Shown: positions 26,915 through 34,851, counted from the stretch's first letter. The stretch is DNA of 64,000 nt from Diplocloster modestus (GCF_019042245.1 NZ_JAHQCX010000005.1:248001-312000), one strand, 5' to 3'. Notes: generated by a model from the letters alone, not told the origin. Numbers and translations are program-made.

Positions 26915-27006
26915 TAAAAAATAGTAGCGCTCAAAAAAGCCTCGCTGACTATTTTTCATGCATCGCACGTAAGCGCCAAAATACGGCGCTAAGTGCTCAT
27001 AGCTAT
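26915..27006 (-). repeat. Dispersed hairpin repeat, copy 2
   Basis: Reverse-orientation partner of 7941-8003. It includes GAGCACTTAGCGCC...GGCGCTTACGTGCG and a distal CGCTACTATTTTTTAT, separated here by about 40 extra bases. The stem differs from copy 1 by paired changes. It ends about 40 bases before the thiN start, so it may overlap that gene's promoter or leader. The rest of 26644-26914 is AT-rich with no gene seen. Confidence 0.75.
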
Positions 27007-27046
27007 AAACAATAGTGTAAATCTAAATTACAAAGGTTGTGATCTT

Positions 27047-27670
27047 ATGGCCCGCTGTATTATCATCACAGCGTATCATACTGGTAAAATAAAGGATTCT
27101 TACCTCCCTATGCCGGAGGATTTTATTATCTGCGCGGATGCCGGCTATCTGCTGGCCCGTCAGGAGGGAATTACGCCTGATGCGGTATTGGGCGATTTCG
27201 ATTCCATGGAACGGTCTCAGGTAACCTGTCCGGATATTATTCGTGTTCCTGTAGAAAAGGATGACACCGATACGCTGCTGTGCCTGAAATACGGGATGGA
27301 ACTGGGTTACCGGGATTTTATTATGATCGGTGGGATCGGCGGGCGTCTGGACCACACCATCGCTAATATTCAGACTCTGCTTTATGCCCATAACCATGGC
27401 GTCCTCATGGAGATGGCCGATGCTCAGAATACGGCGCGCGTCCTTTCTCCCGGAACCTATCATCTGAAAGAAAAGAAGGGGTATAAGCTCTCATTGTTCT
27501 CCCTCAATGAAGCCTGCACCGGGATTTATTATACCGGTTTAAAATATCCACTTCAGAATGCCACTTTGACGAACGATTTTCCGCTGGGTGTCAGCAACGC
27601 ATTTGTCTGTGAGGAAGCGAAGATTACCTTTGCCACAGGTACCGCACTCCTGATCCTGTCCAAAGACTGA
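27047..27670 (+). CDS. thiN: Thiamine pyrophosphokinase
   Basis: A 207-residue soluble enzyme transferring pyrophosphate from ATP to thiamine to give thiamine diphosphate. The N-terminal catalytic part has AVLGDFDSM near residue 48 and DDTDTLLCLKYG near 74; GGIGGRLDHTIANIQTLLYA follows, and the C-terminal thiamine-binding beta domain ends near TFATGTALLI. ATG at 27047 is chosen over 26993 because AAGG lies upstream and homologues start here. No TPP riboswitch is visible upstream. Confidence 0.93.
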   Translation: MARCIIITAYHTGKIKDSYLPMPEDFIICADAGYLLARQEGITPDAVLGDFDSMERSQVTCPDIIRVPVEKDDTDTLLCLKYGMELGYRDFIMIGGIGGRLDHTIANIQTLLYAHNHGVLMEMADAQNTARVLSPGTYHLKEKKGYKLSLFSLNEACTGIYYTGLKYPLQNATLTNDFPLGVSNAFVCEEAKITFATGTALLILSKD

Positions 27671-27829
27671 TTCTGGTAAAATAACATACCTGTTTTTTGC
27701 CGCTAACTCAAGCCAATTAATTTCCTTTTTATACGATACAGCGATCGTTTATCAACACTATAAGGCTCTGGCTGAAAAGCAGACATTGTATTTATCTCAA
27801 GACACAATGCTCCTTTTCGCCACAAACCA

Positions 27830-28729
27830 TTACACCATCCATAGTAAATTTTTGCTGTTCCACTGTTCTTGCCATTCATCTTCATTCACTATTGCCTCAA
27901 ACACAGGCTCAAGGAATTTCTGTATCTCATCAATTACGACAGCAAACTCAAGAGAATCATCTTTAATATTTTTCAAGAAATATTTCCATCGTTTCTGCAT
28001 ATCTTCAGCTTCGGCAAGTGAAATAATCCGTTTGAAGCTATCTCGGTCATAGGGAGTTCCTCTCCTCTGCAAAGTTTCAAAAATTGCCGTCTGCAATTTT
28101 TCCCCATCAAAATCAAAAGCTCGTGCCAGATAATAAATATCATAAAAATCTTTCATTCTACCTGTCAGCTCTAATCGTTGCAGGATTGCATCGAGTTTTT
28201 CTGCGATAGTGCTTTCGAGAGAGTAGGTTTTGATAATAGGAGCTTCAAAGTCAGGAAGCTGAGTGTTAATTGCCCGTTCCTCAGCACAAGGCACAATGAC
28301 ATCACCCACACCTATATCCACATTAAAGGGGACACGGACATTTTTTATCTGAGCAATAATTTGTGCACTAATACCGTGATATTTTCTCTGCGGTGAAATT
28401 TCCTCAAAGCCTTTAGCAGTCATAAAAATATAATCATTGCCCGTAGGCGTATTGATAATCTTCCCTATAAGCACCTTTACATCTTCAATCGAACTAGAAG
28501 CTGCCCGAAGAAGAAAGTCCACATCAATCGTAGCTCGGCTCTCAAAATTGGTAAGGGTGTAAATAAACAGACCGCCCTTGAGAATGAGGTTATCCTCATA
28601 TCCAGATTTTGAAAGTTTACGCAGGAATTCCTCTTGTACAAAAAGCTGTAAGCACTGCTGATAACTGATATCAGATGCCTTTGCTTTGTTTTTAAGTTTC
28701 ACAAGAACTGAAGCTGCAATATCAGCCAT
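27830..28729 (-). CDS. abiEii: AbiEii/AbiGii-family toxin, nucleotidyltransferase
   Basis: Toxin of a type IV AbiE abortive-infection pair, about 299 residues. The nucleotidyltransferase core shows LILKGGLFIYTL near residue 48, then RATIDVDFLL with the catalytic Asp pair at 69 and 71. Later LESTIAEKLDAILQR and GRMKDFYDIYYLARAFDF are hallmarks of the family. The start ATG at 28729 shares one base with the antitoxin stop (TGATG), indicating coupling; a GTG at 28738 is possible. AbiE pairs stop phage replication through toxin activation. The pair lies in a small accessory island next to a mobile-element remnant. Confidence 0.93.
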   Translation of the reverse strand: MADIAASVLVKLKNKAKASDISYQQCLQLFVQEEFLRKLSKSGYEDNLILKGGLFIYTLTNFESRATIDVDFLLRAASSSIEDVKVLIGKIINTPTGNDYIFMTAKGFEEISPQRKYHGISAQIIAQIKNVRVPFNVDIGVGDVIVPCAEERAINTQLPDFEAPIIKTYSLESTIAEKLDAILQRLELTGRMKDFYDIYYLARAFDFDGEKLQTAIFETLQRRGTPYDRDSFKRIISLAEAEDMQKRWKYFLKNIKDDSLEFAVVIDEIQKFLEPVFEAIVNEDEWQEQWNSKNLLWMV

Positions 28730-29337
28730 CACAACCACACTCCAATCATTTCTTTTACTCGCTTTTGCACATGCAATACTTTTGCATATTCCATAAGATT
28801 TGGTATATTTTTCTTGGGGTCTTTTACATAACCCTGTATTGCTTTATTAAAAATTTCTTTATCCATCTTATTCATATTTCGCAGCACATCACAAATGGTA
28901 CGGTCACGGTCATAAATACGGACATCAATAGAATCAATTTTTCCTCTGGTTTCTCCAAGTGTAACCAATGCAGGCTCAACACGGTACGCCTTAATAAATG
29001 GATAATCAATTTTAGTACGCAATTTTGAAACATTCTTATCAATTGCAAAATTCCACTCGGCAGGATTTCGTTCGCTGTATCTGTAGTAAAAAAGAGCCGT
29101 TTCCATACAAAGCACTGCATCGGGGAACAGACGATTGATAATTACAATTTCGCTTTCTCCAAAGTCCTCAATCCAATGATAGTAGCCCCGCTTTACTCTT
29201 TCAATTAGACCTTCATCCATAAGCTGTTTTATATCTGCGTAATATAGCTTTGAAGCTGTTAGTTCAGCGGTAGTCATAATATAATTGTGTTTGCTAAACA
29301 GCTTTCTCAAAATTTCAAAATCATTTTTCAGAAGCAT
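28729..29337 (-). CDS. abiEi: AbiEi-family antitoxin with N-terminal winged helix
   Basis: A 202-residue partner of the AbiEii toxin. An N-terminal winged helix (about 5-55, MTTAELTASKLYYADIKQLM with EGLIERVKRGYYHW) serves autorepression, and a C-terminal domain antagonises the toxin. Body features FPDAVLCMETALFYYRY and YDRDRTICDVLRNMNK match the family. AGAGGTG lies upstream of the ATG at 29337. AbiEi typically binds inverted repeats in its own promoter; none clear enough to list is visible in the AT-rich 29340-29480 stretch. Confidence 0.93.
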   Translation of the reverse strand: MLLKNDFEILRKLFSKHNYIMTTAELTASKLYYADIKQLMDEGLIERVKRGYYHWIEDFGESEIVIINRLFPDAVLCMETALFYYRYSERNPAEWNFAIDKNVSKLRTKIDYPFIKAYRVEPALVTLGETRGKIDSIDVRIYDRDRTICDVLRNMNKMDKEIFNKAIQGYVKDPKKNIPNLMEYAKVLHVQKRVKEMIGVWL

Positions 29338-29639
29338 TTTTTCACCTCTACTTAACTGACCCGATTTCTTATCACCAATAGGGCACTTTACTATATTATA
29401 TCCACTTTTTGACTTAGAGTCAATAATAGTTAACTGAACGCTTTTGAATTGTACAAATGGGTAGTTAAATAGAAGAAGCTAATATGATTGACCATAAAAG
29501 GCAAATTAAATATATATAATGATTGTCAAGCTATTAAAGATAGCTACGACAGATTACGTCTTACCAAGCACTGAATTTGGTTATCCGAATTCGCTTGTTG
29601 GGGGCAAAAGCCCCTAATACCCCATAATTTTTTGAACTA

Positions 29640-29752
29640 CTCACAGAGGCAGAAAAGCTAAAGGCAGAATATACCTTGGAATTGGTCGGAAGAATGAATA
29701 ACATACGGGCGTGTGCAAGAGAGATTGTGAATGAGGAAATCATCTTCGCATA
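29640..29752 (+). pseudogene. C-terminal remnant of a TnpV-like transposon protein
   Basis: The plus strand reads LTEAEKLKAEYTLELVGRMN then NIRACAREIVNEEIIFA before a stop. The tail RMNNIRACAREIVNEEI strongly resembles the C-terminus of TnpV proteins of Firmicutes mobilisable elements. The upstream part of the gene is gone. It marks a decayed mobile element beside the AbiE pair. The rest of 29340-29640 and 29753-29985 shows no supportable gene. Confidence 0.6.
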
Positions 29753-29988
29753 AGCAGGAAAGGCGGCGGGGAGAAATTTCTGCCGCTGTTGTTTTTCGGA
29801 AAGGAAAAATTAGAATACCTCGGCAATATGACGCTGGATTTTCTGTTTGAACACATTGCTATATCCAAAATTTCAATTCTTACGGATATGCAGACTCCAA
29901 AAGCCAATGACAGCACCCACAAAACCTATGTGGCATATTTGCCTCTTGTTGCAGCCTGCCGCCCTGACCTAGATGATGCAAAAAGGAA

Positions 29989-30028
29989 CAAAATACGGCA
30001 TAGCCATGAACGACTATACCGTATTTTG
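29989..30028 (-). terminator. Terminator of the aldo/keto reductase gene
   Basis: CAAAATACGGTATAG pairs with CTATGCCGTATTTTG (15 bp with one G-U) around a 10-base loop, 15 bases past the stop on the minus strand. The T-rich segment lies within the second arm. Confidence 0.75.
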
Positions 30029-30043
30029 TCAGAGCCACTTTTT

Positions 30044-30871
30044 TTATTCATAGTCGTAGGTTTCCAGATCCCATCCTGTCGTAAAACCTGTGTGAAGGCC
30101 GTCTATCACCTTCATGTCTTCTTCCTCCAACTTAAAATCAAAGATATCCGCATTCTCAACAATCCGTTCCTTGTGCACGGATTTCGGGATTACCACATAA
30201 CCGCTCTGCACGTCCCAGCGCAGGATGATTTGAGCCCCTGTCTTTTTGTATTTAGCGGCCAGGTCCTGAATCTGCGGTATATCAAAGCTTCCTCTGATCA
30301 GGGGGGCCCAGGCCTCAGGCTGAATTCCCCTCTCCTTACACCAGGTAAAAAGTTCCGCGGGGTTCCACAATGGATGCCGCTCGATCTGATTCAGCGCCGG
30401 AACCACTTCGCATTCTTCCATGATCCAGTTCAGATGCCGGGGCAGACAGTTACACACGCCGATCGCTCTGGTCTTTCCCTCTTTGTATAATTCCTCAAGC
30501 GCGCGCCAGGACTCGATCAGCCGCTCTTTGCGCTGTCCTGGCCAATGGATCAGAAACAAGTCAAAGTAATCGGTTCTGAGCTTCTCCAGACTTTCCTGAA
30601 AGGTGCGTTTGGTATTTTCATATCCCATATTGCAGGTGTCCACCTTGCTTGTCAAAAAGTATTCCTTTCTGGGTATACCGCTAAGTTCAAGCGCCTCTCC
30701 CAGCAGTTCCTCATTATGATACATCTGAGCGGTATCAAAGCTCCTGTATCCTGCCCCCATGGCATAGTTGATAGCGTTCTGCATCTTTGTAGCATCCGTC
30801 GCCAAATATACTCCCAATCCCAGCACCGGCATTTTCACTCCGTTATTCAGCGTCACTGTCTGGTCTATCAT
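30044..30871 (-). CDS. Aldo/keto reductase (2,5-diketogluconate reductase-like)
   Basis: A 275-residue NADPH-dependent reductase with a TIM-barrel fold. The catalytic tetrad is visible: Asp in YRSFDTAQMYHNEE, Tyr in the same block, Lys in FLTSKVDTCN, and His in FDLFLIHWPG. The cofactor motif VVIPKSVHKERI lies near residue 225. It matches AKR5-type enzymes that reduce carbonyls of sugars or aldehydes. The start at 30871 has AAAGGGGATT. It appears as a single-gene unit with its own terminator. Confidence 0.94.
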   Translation of the reverse strand: MIDQTVTLNNGVKMPVLGLGVYLATDATKMQNAINYAMGAGYRSFDTAQMYHNEELLGEALELSGIPRKEYFLTSKVDTCNMGYENTKRTFQESLEKLRTDYFDLFLIHWPGQRKERLIESWRALEELYKEGKTRAIGVCNCLPRHLNWIMEECEVVPALNQIERHPLWNPAELFTWCKERGIQPEAWAPLIRGSFDIPQIQDLAAKYKKTGAQIILRWDVQSGYVVIPKSVHKERIVENADIFDFKLEEEDMKVIDGLHTGFTTGWDLETYDYE

Positions 30872-30982
30872 GCTTGTAATCCCCTTTCTTAATTTGAACT
30901 GTCCGCATCCTAACGAACAGATATAATTATTTTACTCCTTGCCGCCTGACTTGTCGATCATCGATAAAATAAATAAGTGAAA

Positions 30983-31156
30983 ATGTTGGAAAACCTGATG
31001 CAGGAGCTGGACCGCGGCGGTATTCCTGGAAAAGAAGAACTGGGACAGATGCAGGCGATTTCACACAACAATCAGCTTTTTAGCATAAACCACATTAAGC
31101 AAAACTTTTATCCTATTCATTTGGCAGGGAAAGACAACTCAACTCGTCCGAGGTAA
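30983..31156 (+). CDS. Possible small protein or gene remnant, 57 residues
   Basis: An open frame starting ATG at 30983 reads MLENLMQELDRGGIPGKEEL and ends in STRPR before TAA. The first half has normal, helix-forming composition; the second half is less convincing. No ribosome site or promoter is clear, so it may be the remains of a larger gene. No family recognised. It runs into the terminator at 31153-31208. Confidence 0.25.
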   Translation: MLENLMQELDRGGIPGKEELGQMQAISHNNQLFSINHIKQNFYPIHLAGKDNSTRPR

Positions 31157-31208
31157 AAAAGGGCCGTCGTAACAGTTAAATAATTTAGCTGGTACGACGG
31201 CCCTTCTT
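31153..31208 (-). terminator. Terminator of the rhamnose operon
   Basis: GGGCCGTCGT (31161-31170) pairs exactly with ACGACGGCCC (31194-31203). On the minus strand the stem is followed by TTTTTTACC, a strong terminator about 95 bases past the rhaA stop. On the plus strand it is followed by TTCTTCTTT. Confidence 0.85.
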
Positions 31209-31300
31209 CTTTGTTCAGGAGCAGGTGGATGGTTAATATTCGTGTAATTCCGTAATCTACTGCATGCGTAAATTTTAATCCTAATTACCCCTATCTCAAC

Positions 31301-32554
31301 CTATCTCACAGCCAGTACATCTTTTTCATATCTCTGCACTTCTCTCATCCACTCCATGCCGGCCGGTACATTGTTCACATAACAGTAATAGTCCCAAACA
31401 GCCGCATAGGGATAGGTTTTCAGCTCTTCCAGCCAGGACAGCCGGCTCGTATAATCACCCTGTTCCTCCAATTCCTGCAGCATCACCGTCGGTTCCAGCA
31501 ATGCCTTCAGCAGCGCTTTCATGCTGTTGCGCATACCTATCACGCAGGCAGAGATCCTGTTGATACTGCCATCGAAATAATCGGTTCCGATATGGATCCG
31601 CTCCAGCCATCCCCCGCGTACTACCTGCGTCAGCATCGACTGGGTCGCATCATCTAAGGAAACTACATGGTCGCTGTCCCAACGCATGGGTCTGGTCACA
31701 TGCAGCGCCATTTCCTGCGAGAACAGCATGACGGAGCTGATCTTGTTGGCCACATCCTCGGTCGGATGAAAATGTCCGGCATCCAGGCACAGGCTTCTGT
31801 TCCGTTTTGCCGCGTACATCATGTAGAATTCATGGGATCCTACCGTATAAGCTTCCACCCCGATTCCAAAGAGTTTGCTTTCGAGGGTATCCAGGTTTAA
31901 TTTCTGGTCCACCGGCGAGGCAAATACCTGATCCAGGCTTTCCATCAGCCTGCGTCTCGGAGCCTCCTGGTCTACCGGATAATCTTTGTATCCATCGCAG
32001 ATCCAGTGATTGGTAACTGCCTGGATCCCCAATTCTTTTCCGAAATAAGCACCGACGCGGCTGGAACGCTTACAATGCTCGATCCAGAAGGAACGGATGT
32101 CCGGATCCCGGCTGGACAGAGTAAACCCATTTTCTGAATTGGGATGGGAATAACAGCTTGGATTAAAATCCAGACCGATTCCCCGCTCCTTCGCCCATTC
32201 TACATAGGCCTCATAATGCTTAGGCTCGATCTCATCCAAGTCGATCTGTTCCGACGTATCCACCTGAGTCGCCTGCAGGCTTAATTTATGTTTCCCTGGC
32301 AGCAGGGAAAATGCCATATCCGCATCCTGCCGCAGCTGATCGGGATTAGCTGCCGCGCCGGGGTATCCTCCCGTAGACAGAATCCCGCCGCTCATGGCCG
32401 AATCTTTTTTCAGAAAGCCTTTTACATCATCAAATTGCCATGCGTTAAAGGATATCCGGGTTCTCCCGAGAATTTCCAACGCTTTTTGTGTATCCACACC
32501 AATTTGCGCGTAGCGCTCTTTGGCAGCTTCATAAGCCAGTTCTACTGCGTTCAT
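31301..32554 (-). CDS. rhaA: L-rhamnose isomerase
   Basis: A 417-residue metal-dependent isomerase converting L-rhamnose to L-rhamnulose. Full family length. Diagnostic segments include ISFNAWQFDDVKGFL near residue 35, TGGYPGAAANPDQLRQDADM, GLDFNPSCYSHPN, and the metal-site segments AVTNHWICDGYKD and SLCLDAGHFHPTEDVANKIS. The start at 32554 is preceded by GGAGGG and a hairpin-Shine-Dalgarno module. It is the last gene of the run starting at 36932; the kinase for its product is at 37148-38626. Confidence 0.95.
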   Translation of the reverse strand: MNAVELAYEAAKERYAQIGVDTQKALEILGRTRISFNAWQFDDVKGFLKKDSAMSGGILSTGGYPGAAANPDQLRQDADMAFSLLPGKHKLSLQATQVDTSEQIDLDEIEPKHYEAYVEWAKERGIGLDFNPSCYSHPNSENGFTLSSRDPDIRSFWIEHCKRSSRVGAYFGKELGIQAVTNHWICDGYKDYPVDQEAPRRRLMESLDQVFASPVDQKLNLDTLESKLFGIGVEAYTVGSHEFYMMYAAKRNRSLCLDAGHFHPTEDVANKISSVMLFSQEMALHVTRPMRWDSDHVVSLDDATQSMLTQVVRGGWLERIHIGTDYFDGSINRISACVIGMRNSMKALLKALLEPTVMLQELEEQGDYTSRLSWLEELKTYPYAAVWDYYCYVNNVPAGMEWMREVQRYEKDVLAVR

Positions 32555-32583
32555 ATTTCCCTCCAGTGGCGCATTTACTGCAC
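32555..32583 (-). promoter_or_regulatory. Hairpin plus Shine-Dalgarno module, copy C
   Basis: The minus strand reads TGTGCAGTAAATGCGCC, then ACTGGAGGGAAAT before rhaA. The stem has five pairs including one G-U. It lies in the 33-base gap between the aldolase stop and the rhaA start. Confidence 0.7.
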
Positions 32584-32587
32584 ATTT

Positions 32588-33226
32588 TCAACCCTTAAGT
32601 CCGGGAACGCAGTCACAGCTGTTGACCTGATCCCGGAAAATATTACACATAGCGTCGGCCTCGATCCGTTCCAGCATACTATACGCCATGAACAGATCCG
32701 AGCCCGATACCACCACACCGTGTAACGGCATGATCGCGCCTATTGGATATTTTTCCGCCAGTTCCCGGCGCGCATCAAAGTATCGGTATACCTCTTCATG
32801 CAGATTCGTGGTATAGGCCTGGGTATATGGAATACATTCCACCGGTCCCCGTTTCATAGTGGCCTCTGTGATGTTGGGAATTGGCTTACTTTGGGCCACA
32901 AAAGCCATACAATATTGAGGATGTGCATGAATCGTAGCGCCGATATTTTTAAAATTCTTAAGCAGAAGAACATGCATATATCCTTCCCGGGACAATTTTC
33001 CAGTGCCCTCCAGTACGTTCATGTCATAATCGATCAGCAGAAAATCCTCCGGTTTCATCTCACAGAAATGCCGCTCCGACATCAGGGACGGAGAAATCAG
33101 TACACGGTTTTCTTCCGCCAGGACAGCAAAATTCCCTCCGGCCGCGTTTGTAAGCCTCCTGTCCCACATATAGTGGGCTACCTTCGCCATCTGTTCTCTT
33201 AGTTCCATATAGGATAGATGTTCCAT
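32588..33226 (-). CDS. Class II aldolase, rhamnulose-1-phosphate or fuculose-1-phosphate aldolase-like
   Basis: A 212-residue zinc-dependent class II aldolase/adducin protein. Its neighbours suggest it splits L-rhamnulose 1-phosphate into dihydroxyacetone phosphate and lactaldehyde. The substrate-binding NAAGGNFAVL is near residue 27, the catalytic Glu is in the segment before GPVECIPY, and the zinc His pair is in ATIHAHPQYC with a third His in MPLHGVVVSG. It is shorter than canonical RhaD (about 270) and nearer FucA in size. ATG at 33226 has AAGGT upstream; the open frame extends 9 codons more. Confidence 0.87.
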   Translation of the reverse strand: MEHLSYMELREQMAKVAHYMWDRRLTNAAGGNFAVLAEENRVLISPSLMSERHFCEMKPEDFLLIDYDMNVLEGTGKLSREGYMHVLLLKNFKNIGATIHAHPQYCMAFVAQSKPIPNITEATMKRGPVECIPYTQAYTTNLHEEVYRYFDARRELAEKYPIGAIMPLHGVVVSGSDLFMAYSMLERIEADAMCNIFRDQVNSCDCVPGLKG

Positions 33227-33293
33227 GTTCTCAACCTTACCTTTCCATACCATCTTTGTTTCGTTCGTCAGGTCTTTCCTGATGAATACCTAT

Positions 33294-33436
33294 GGCTCCT
33301 TTCACTTCTCTGGTCCTTCCATTTATCTGGCTCCTTTAATTTCTTCGGTTTCTTCCATTTATCCGGTTTCTTCCATTTATCCGGTTTCTTCCATTTCTCC
33401 GGTTTCTTTAACCCCTTCGATTTCTCCGGTTGTCTC
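33294..33436. repeat. 18-bp minisatellite spanning the rpiB stop
   Basis: About eight units related to GGTTTCTTCCATTTATCC, three of them (33347-33400) nearly identical. On the minus strand each unit reads GGATAAATGGAAGAAACC. The outer part encodes the extra C-terminal residues of the RpiB-like protein; a TAA inside one unit supplies its stop, and the remaining units lie in the gap before the aldolase. Confidence 0.85.
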
Positions 33437-33862
33437 GATCTGAGATATTTCCTGAACTCTCACCGCATGTCTTCCGCCTTCGTACTCCCCGTTAAGCCAG
33501 CATTCCAGTATCATCAGTGCCAGGTCTTTTCCCACCACACGGGAACCCATAGCCAGCATATTCGAATCGTTGTGCTGTCTGGAGAGAAGCGCGGAATACG
33601 GATCACTGCAAACCACACAGCGGATCCCTTTCACTTTGTTCGCCGCTATAGAAATGCCCACTCCGGTTCCACAGCATAAGATTCCCCGGTCGCACTCTTT
33701 GCTGGCCACTGCGTTGGCCGCTTTCAGCGCATATTCCGGATAATTACAGCGGACGGTGTCATATGTCCCATAATCCAGATAGGGATATCCATTCTCATCC
33801 AGATATTCTATAATAGACCGTTTTAATTCTATTCCCACATGGTCACTCGCCAGTGCGATCAT
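33377..33862 (-). CDS. rpiB: Ribose-5-phosphate isomerase B / allose-6-phosphate isomerase family
   Basis: A 161-residue RpiB/LacAB-family aldose-ketose isomerase. Active-site features are ASDHVGIELK at the N-terminus, the catalytic Cys in ILCCGTGVGISIAANK near residue 66, and DSNMLAMGSRVVG. Relatives are about 142-150 residues. The last 15-20 residues here (GEIEGVKETGEMEETG) come from the 18-bp tandem repeat and are probably dispensable. In a sugar operon it may act on a hexose or pentose phosphate other than ribose 5-phosphate. Such enzymes also interconvert allose 6-phosphate and allulose 6-phosphate, which matters for the epimerase at 46668. Confidence 0.92.
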   Translation of the reverse strand: MIALASDHVGIELKRSIIEYLDENGYPYLDYGTYDTVRCNYPEYALKAANAVASKECDRGILCCGTGVGISIAANKVKGIRCVVCSDPYSALLSRQHNDSNMLAMGSRVVGKDLALMILECWLNGEYEGGRHAVRVQEISQIETTGEIEGVKETGEMEETG

Positions 33863-33879
33863 CAGAACGCCTCCTTTGC

Positions 33880-34740
33880 TTATTCGATCCCATATTCCCG
33901 GCTGAGAGCTTTACGCATCACCTCCGCGCTGCATGTGCGGCCCGTCCAGAACCGGAAGCTGATGATCGCCTGATTAACCAGCATGCCCAGTCCATCGATG
34001 CTTTTGGCTCCCCTCTTCTCAGCTTCCTTTAAAAATAACGTATGGGGATGATTCGGTATCACATCACACACGGCCATCCGGGGGAAAATTGTGTTATAGT
34101 CCACATCCGGCTTCTGATCCGTATCCGGATACAGCCCGATATTCGTGGTGTTCACCAGGATATCCACCTCCTGCGGTATCGACAGCTTGTGATCCCAGCA
34201 TATATACTCCGCTTCAGCCTTCGTTTTCTCGCGGACCAGAGCAGTCAATACTTCTCCCCGTCCCGATGCGGGACGGTTTGCGATCAGTAGCTTTTTGGCT
34301 CCTGCGTTGGCCAGTTCTACGGCAATTGCTCTTGATGCCCCGCCGGCACCCAGAAGCATGGCGGTTTTCCCTTCTATGGAGACGCCTTCCTCTTTCAGCG
34401 AGGTCAAAAATCCTTTTCCATCCGTATTTTCCCCATACAATTCCCCGTCTTTTACATAAACCGTATTGACTGCACCCATGATCTGAGCATCCTCAGCCAC
34501 ATGATCCAGGTATTTCAGCACTTCCACTTTATGAGGTATGGTCAGATGGATTCCTTTCATGTTCAACGCTTTCAGTGCGCTCATGGCGGTACCTAAATCC
34601 TCCGGATGTACCAGGATTGTCAAATATCGATATGGGATACCCAGATCTTCAAAGGCCGCCTGCGCAACCACCACGGTCGGATTTTCATCGATCGGGCATC
34701 CGAACACGCCAACTAACTCTTCCCGATAACAATTTCCCAT
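33880..34740 (-). CDS. Shikimate/quinate dehydrogenase-family oxidoreductase
   Basis: A 286-residue AroE-fold enzyme, NAD(P)-dependent. Catalytic Lys lies in LTIPHKVEVLKY near residue 70 and catalytic Asp in YGENTDGKGF near 110. The dinucleotide motif GAGGASRAIA is near 132; the residues after the second strand read NRPAS instead of the common NRT. The C-terminal DGLGMLVNQAIISFRFWTG is typical. Its presence in a rhamnose-type operon away from other aromatic-pathway genes suggests a catabolic homologue acting on a cyclitol or hydroxy acid. The start at 34740 follows a hairpin-Shine-Dalgarno module. Confidence 0.88.
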   Translation of the reverse strand: MGNCYREELVGVFGCPIDENPTVVVAQAAFEDLGIPYRYLTILVHPEDLGTAMSALKALNMKGIHLTIPHKVEVLKYLDHVAEDAQIMGAVNTVYVKDGELYGENTDGKGFLTSLKEEGVSIEGKTAMLLGAGGASRAIAVELANAGAKKLLIANRPASGRGEVLTALVREKTKAEAEYICWDHKLSIPQEVDILVNTTNIGLYPDTDQKPDVDYNTIFPRMAVCDVIPNHPHTLFLKEAEKRGAKSIDGLGMLVNQAIISFRFWTGRTCSAEVMRKALSREYGIE

Positions 34741-34770
34741 ATTTACCTCCAGTGGCGCATTTACTGCGCC
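34741..34770 (-). promoter_or_regulatory. Hairpin plus Shine-Dalgarno module, copy D
   Basis: The minus strand reads GGCGCAGTAAATGCGCC (perfect 6-bp stem, loop GTAAA), then ACTGGAGGTAAAT before the shikimate-dehydrogenase-like gene. Confidence 0.75.
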
Positions 34771-34775
34771 TAAGT

Positions 34776-34793
34776 TCAGGTATGGGTGAACAT
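34776..34793 (-). CDS. Possible five-residue leader peptide (MFTHT)
   Basis: ATG at 34793 follows the GGAGGT of module copy E by 14 bases and reads five codons before TGA, which lies just ahead of copy D. The spacing is longer than ideal. It may be a leader peptide or only a by-product of duplicating the module. Confidence 0.2.
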   Translation of the reverse strand: MFTHT

Positions 34794-34805
34794 TTTGTTC
34801 AACCG

Positions 34806-34833
34806 TACCTCCAGTGGCGCATTTACTGCGCCA
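34806..34833 (-). promoter_or_regulatory. Hairpin plus Shine-Dalgarno module, copy E
   Basis: Same as copy D over hairpin and Shine-Dalgarno (GGCGCAGTAAATGCGCC, ACTGGAGGTA), but followed by a five-codon frame instead of a gene. Copies D and E are 65 bases apart, so one probably arose by local duplication. Confidence 0.7.
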
Positions 34834-34851
34834 TCATTCACCCTTTTTAAT

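Noticed and set aside
26820-27046. TPP riboswitch before the thiamine pyrophosphokinase gene
   Set aside because: No CUGAGA-type thi-box words were seen; the visible structure belongs to the dispersed hairpin repeat.
29789-30490. Plus-strand open frame of 233 codons
   Set aside because: Its second half is antisense to the aldo/keto reductase. The first half has coding-like words but no ribosome site or family match.
33218-33679. Plus-strand frame rich in FHLSGFF repeats
   Set aside because: The repeats are the 18-bp minisatellite read on the wrong strand; the rest is antisense to rpiB.
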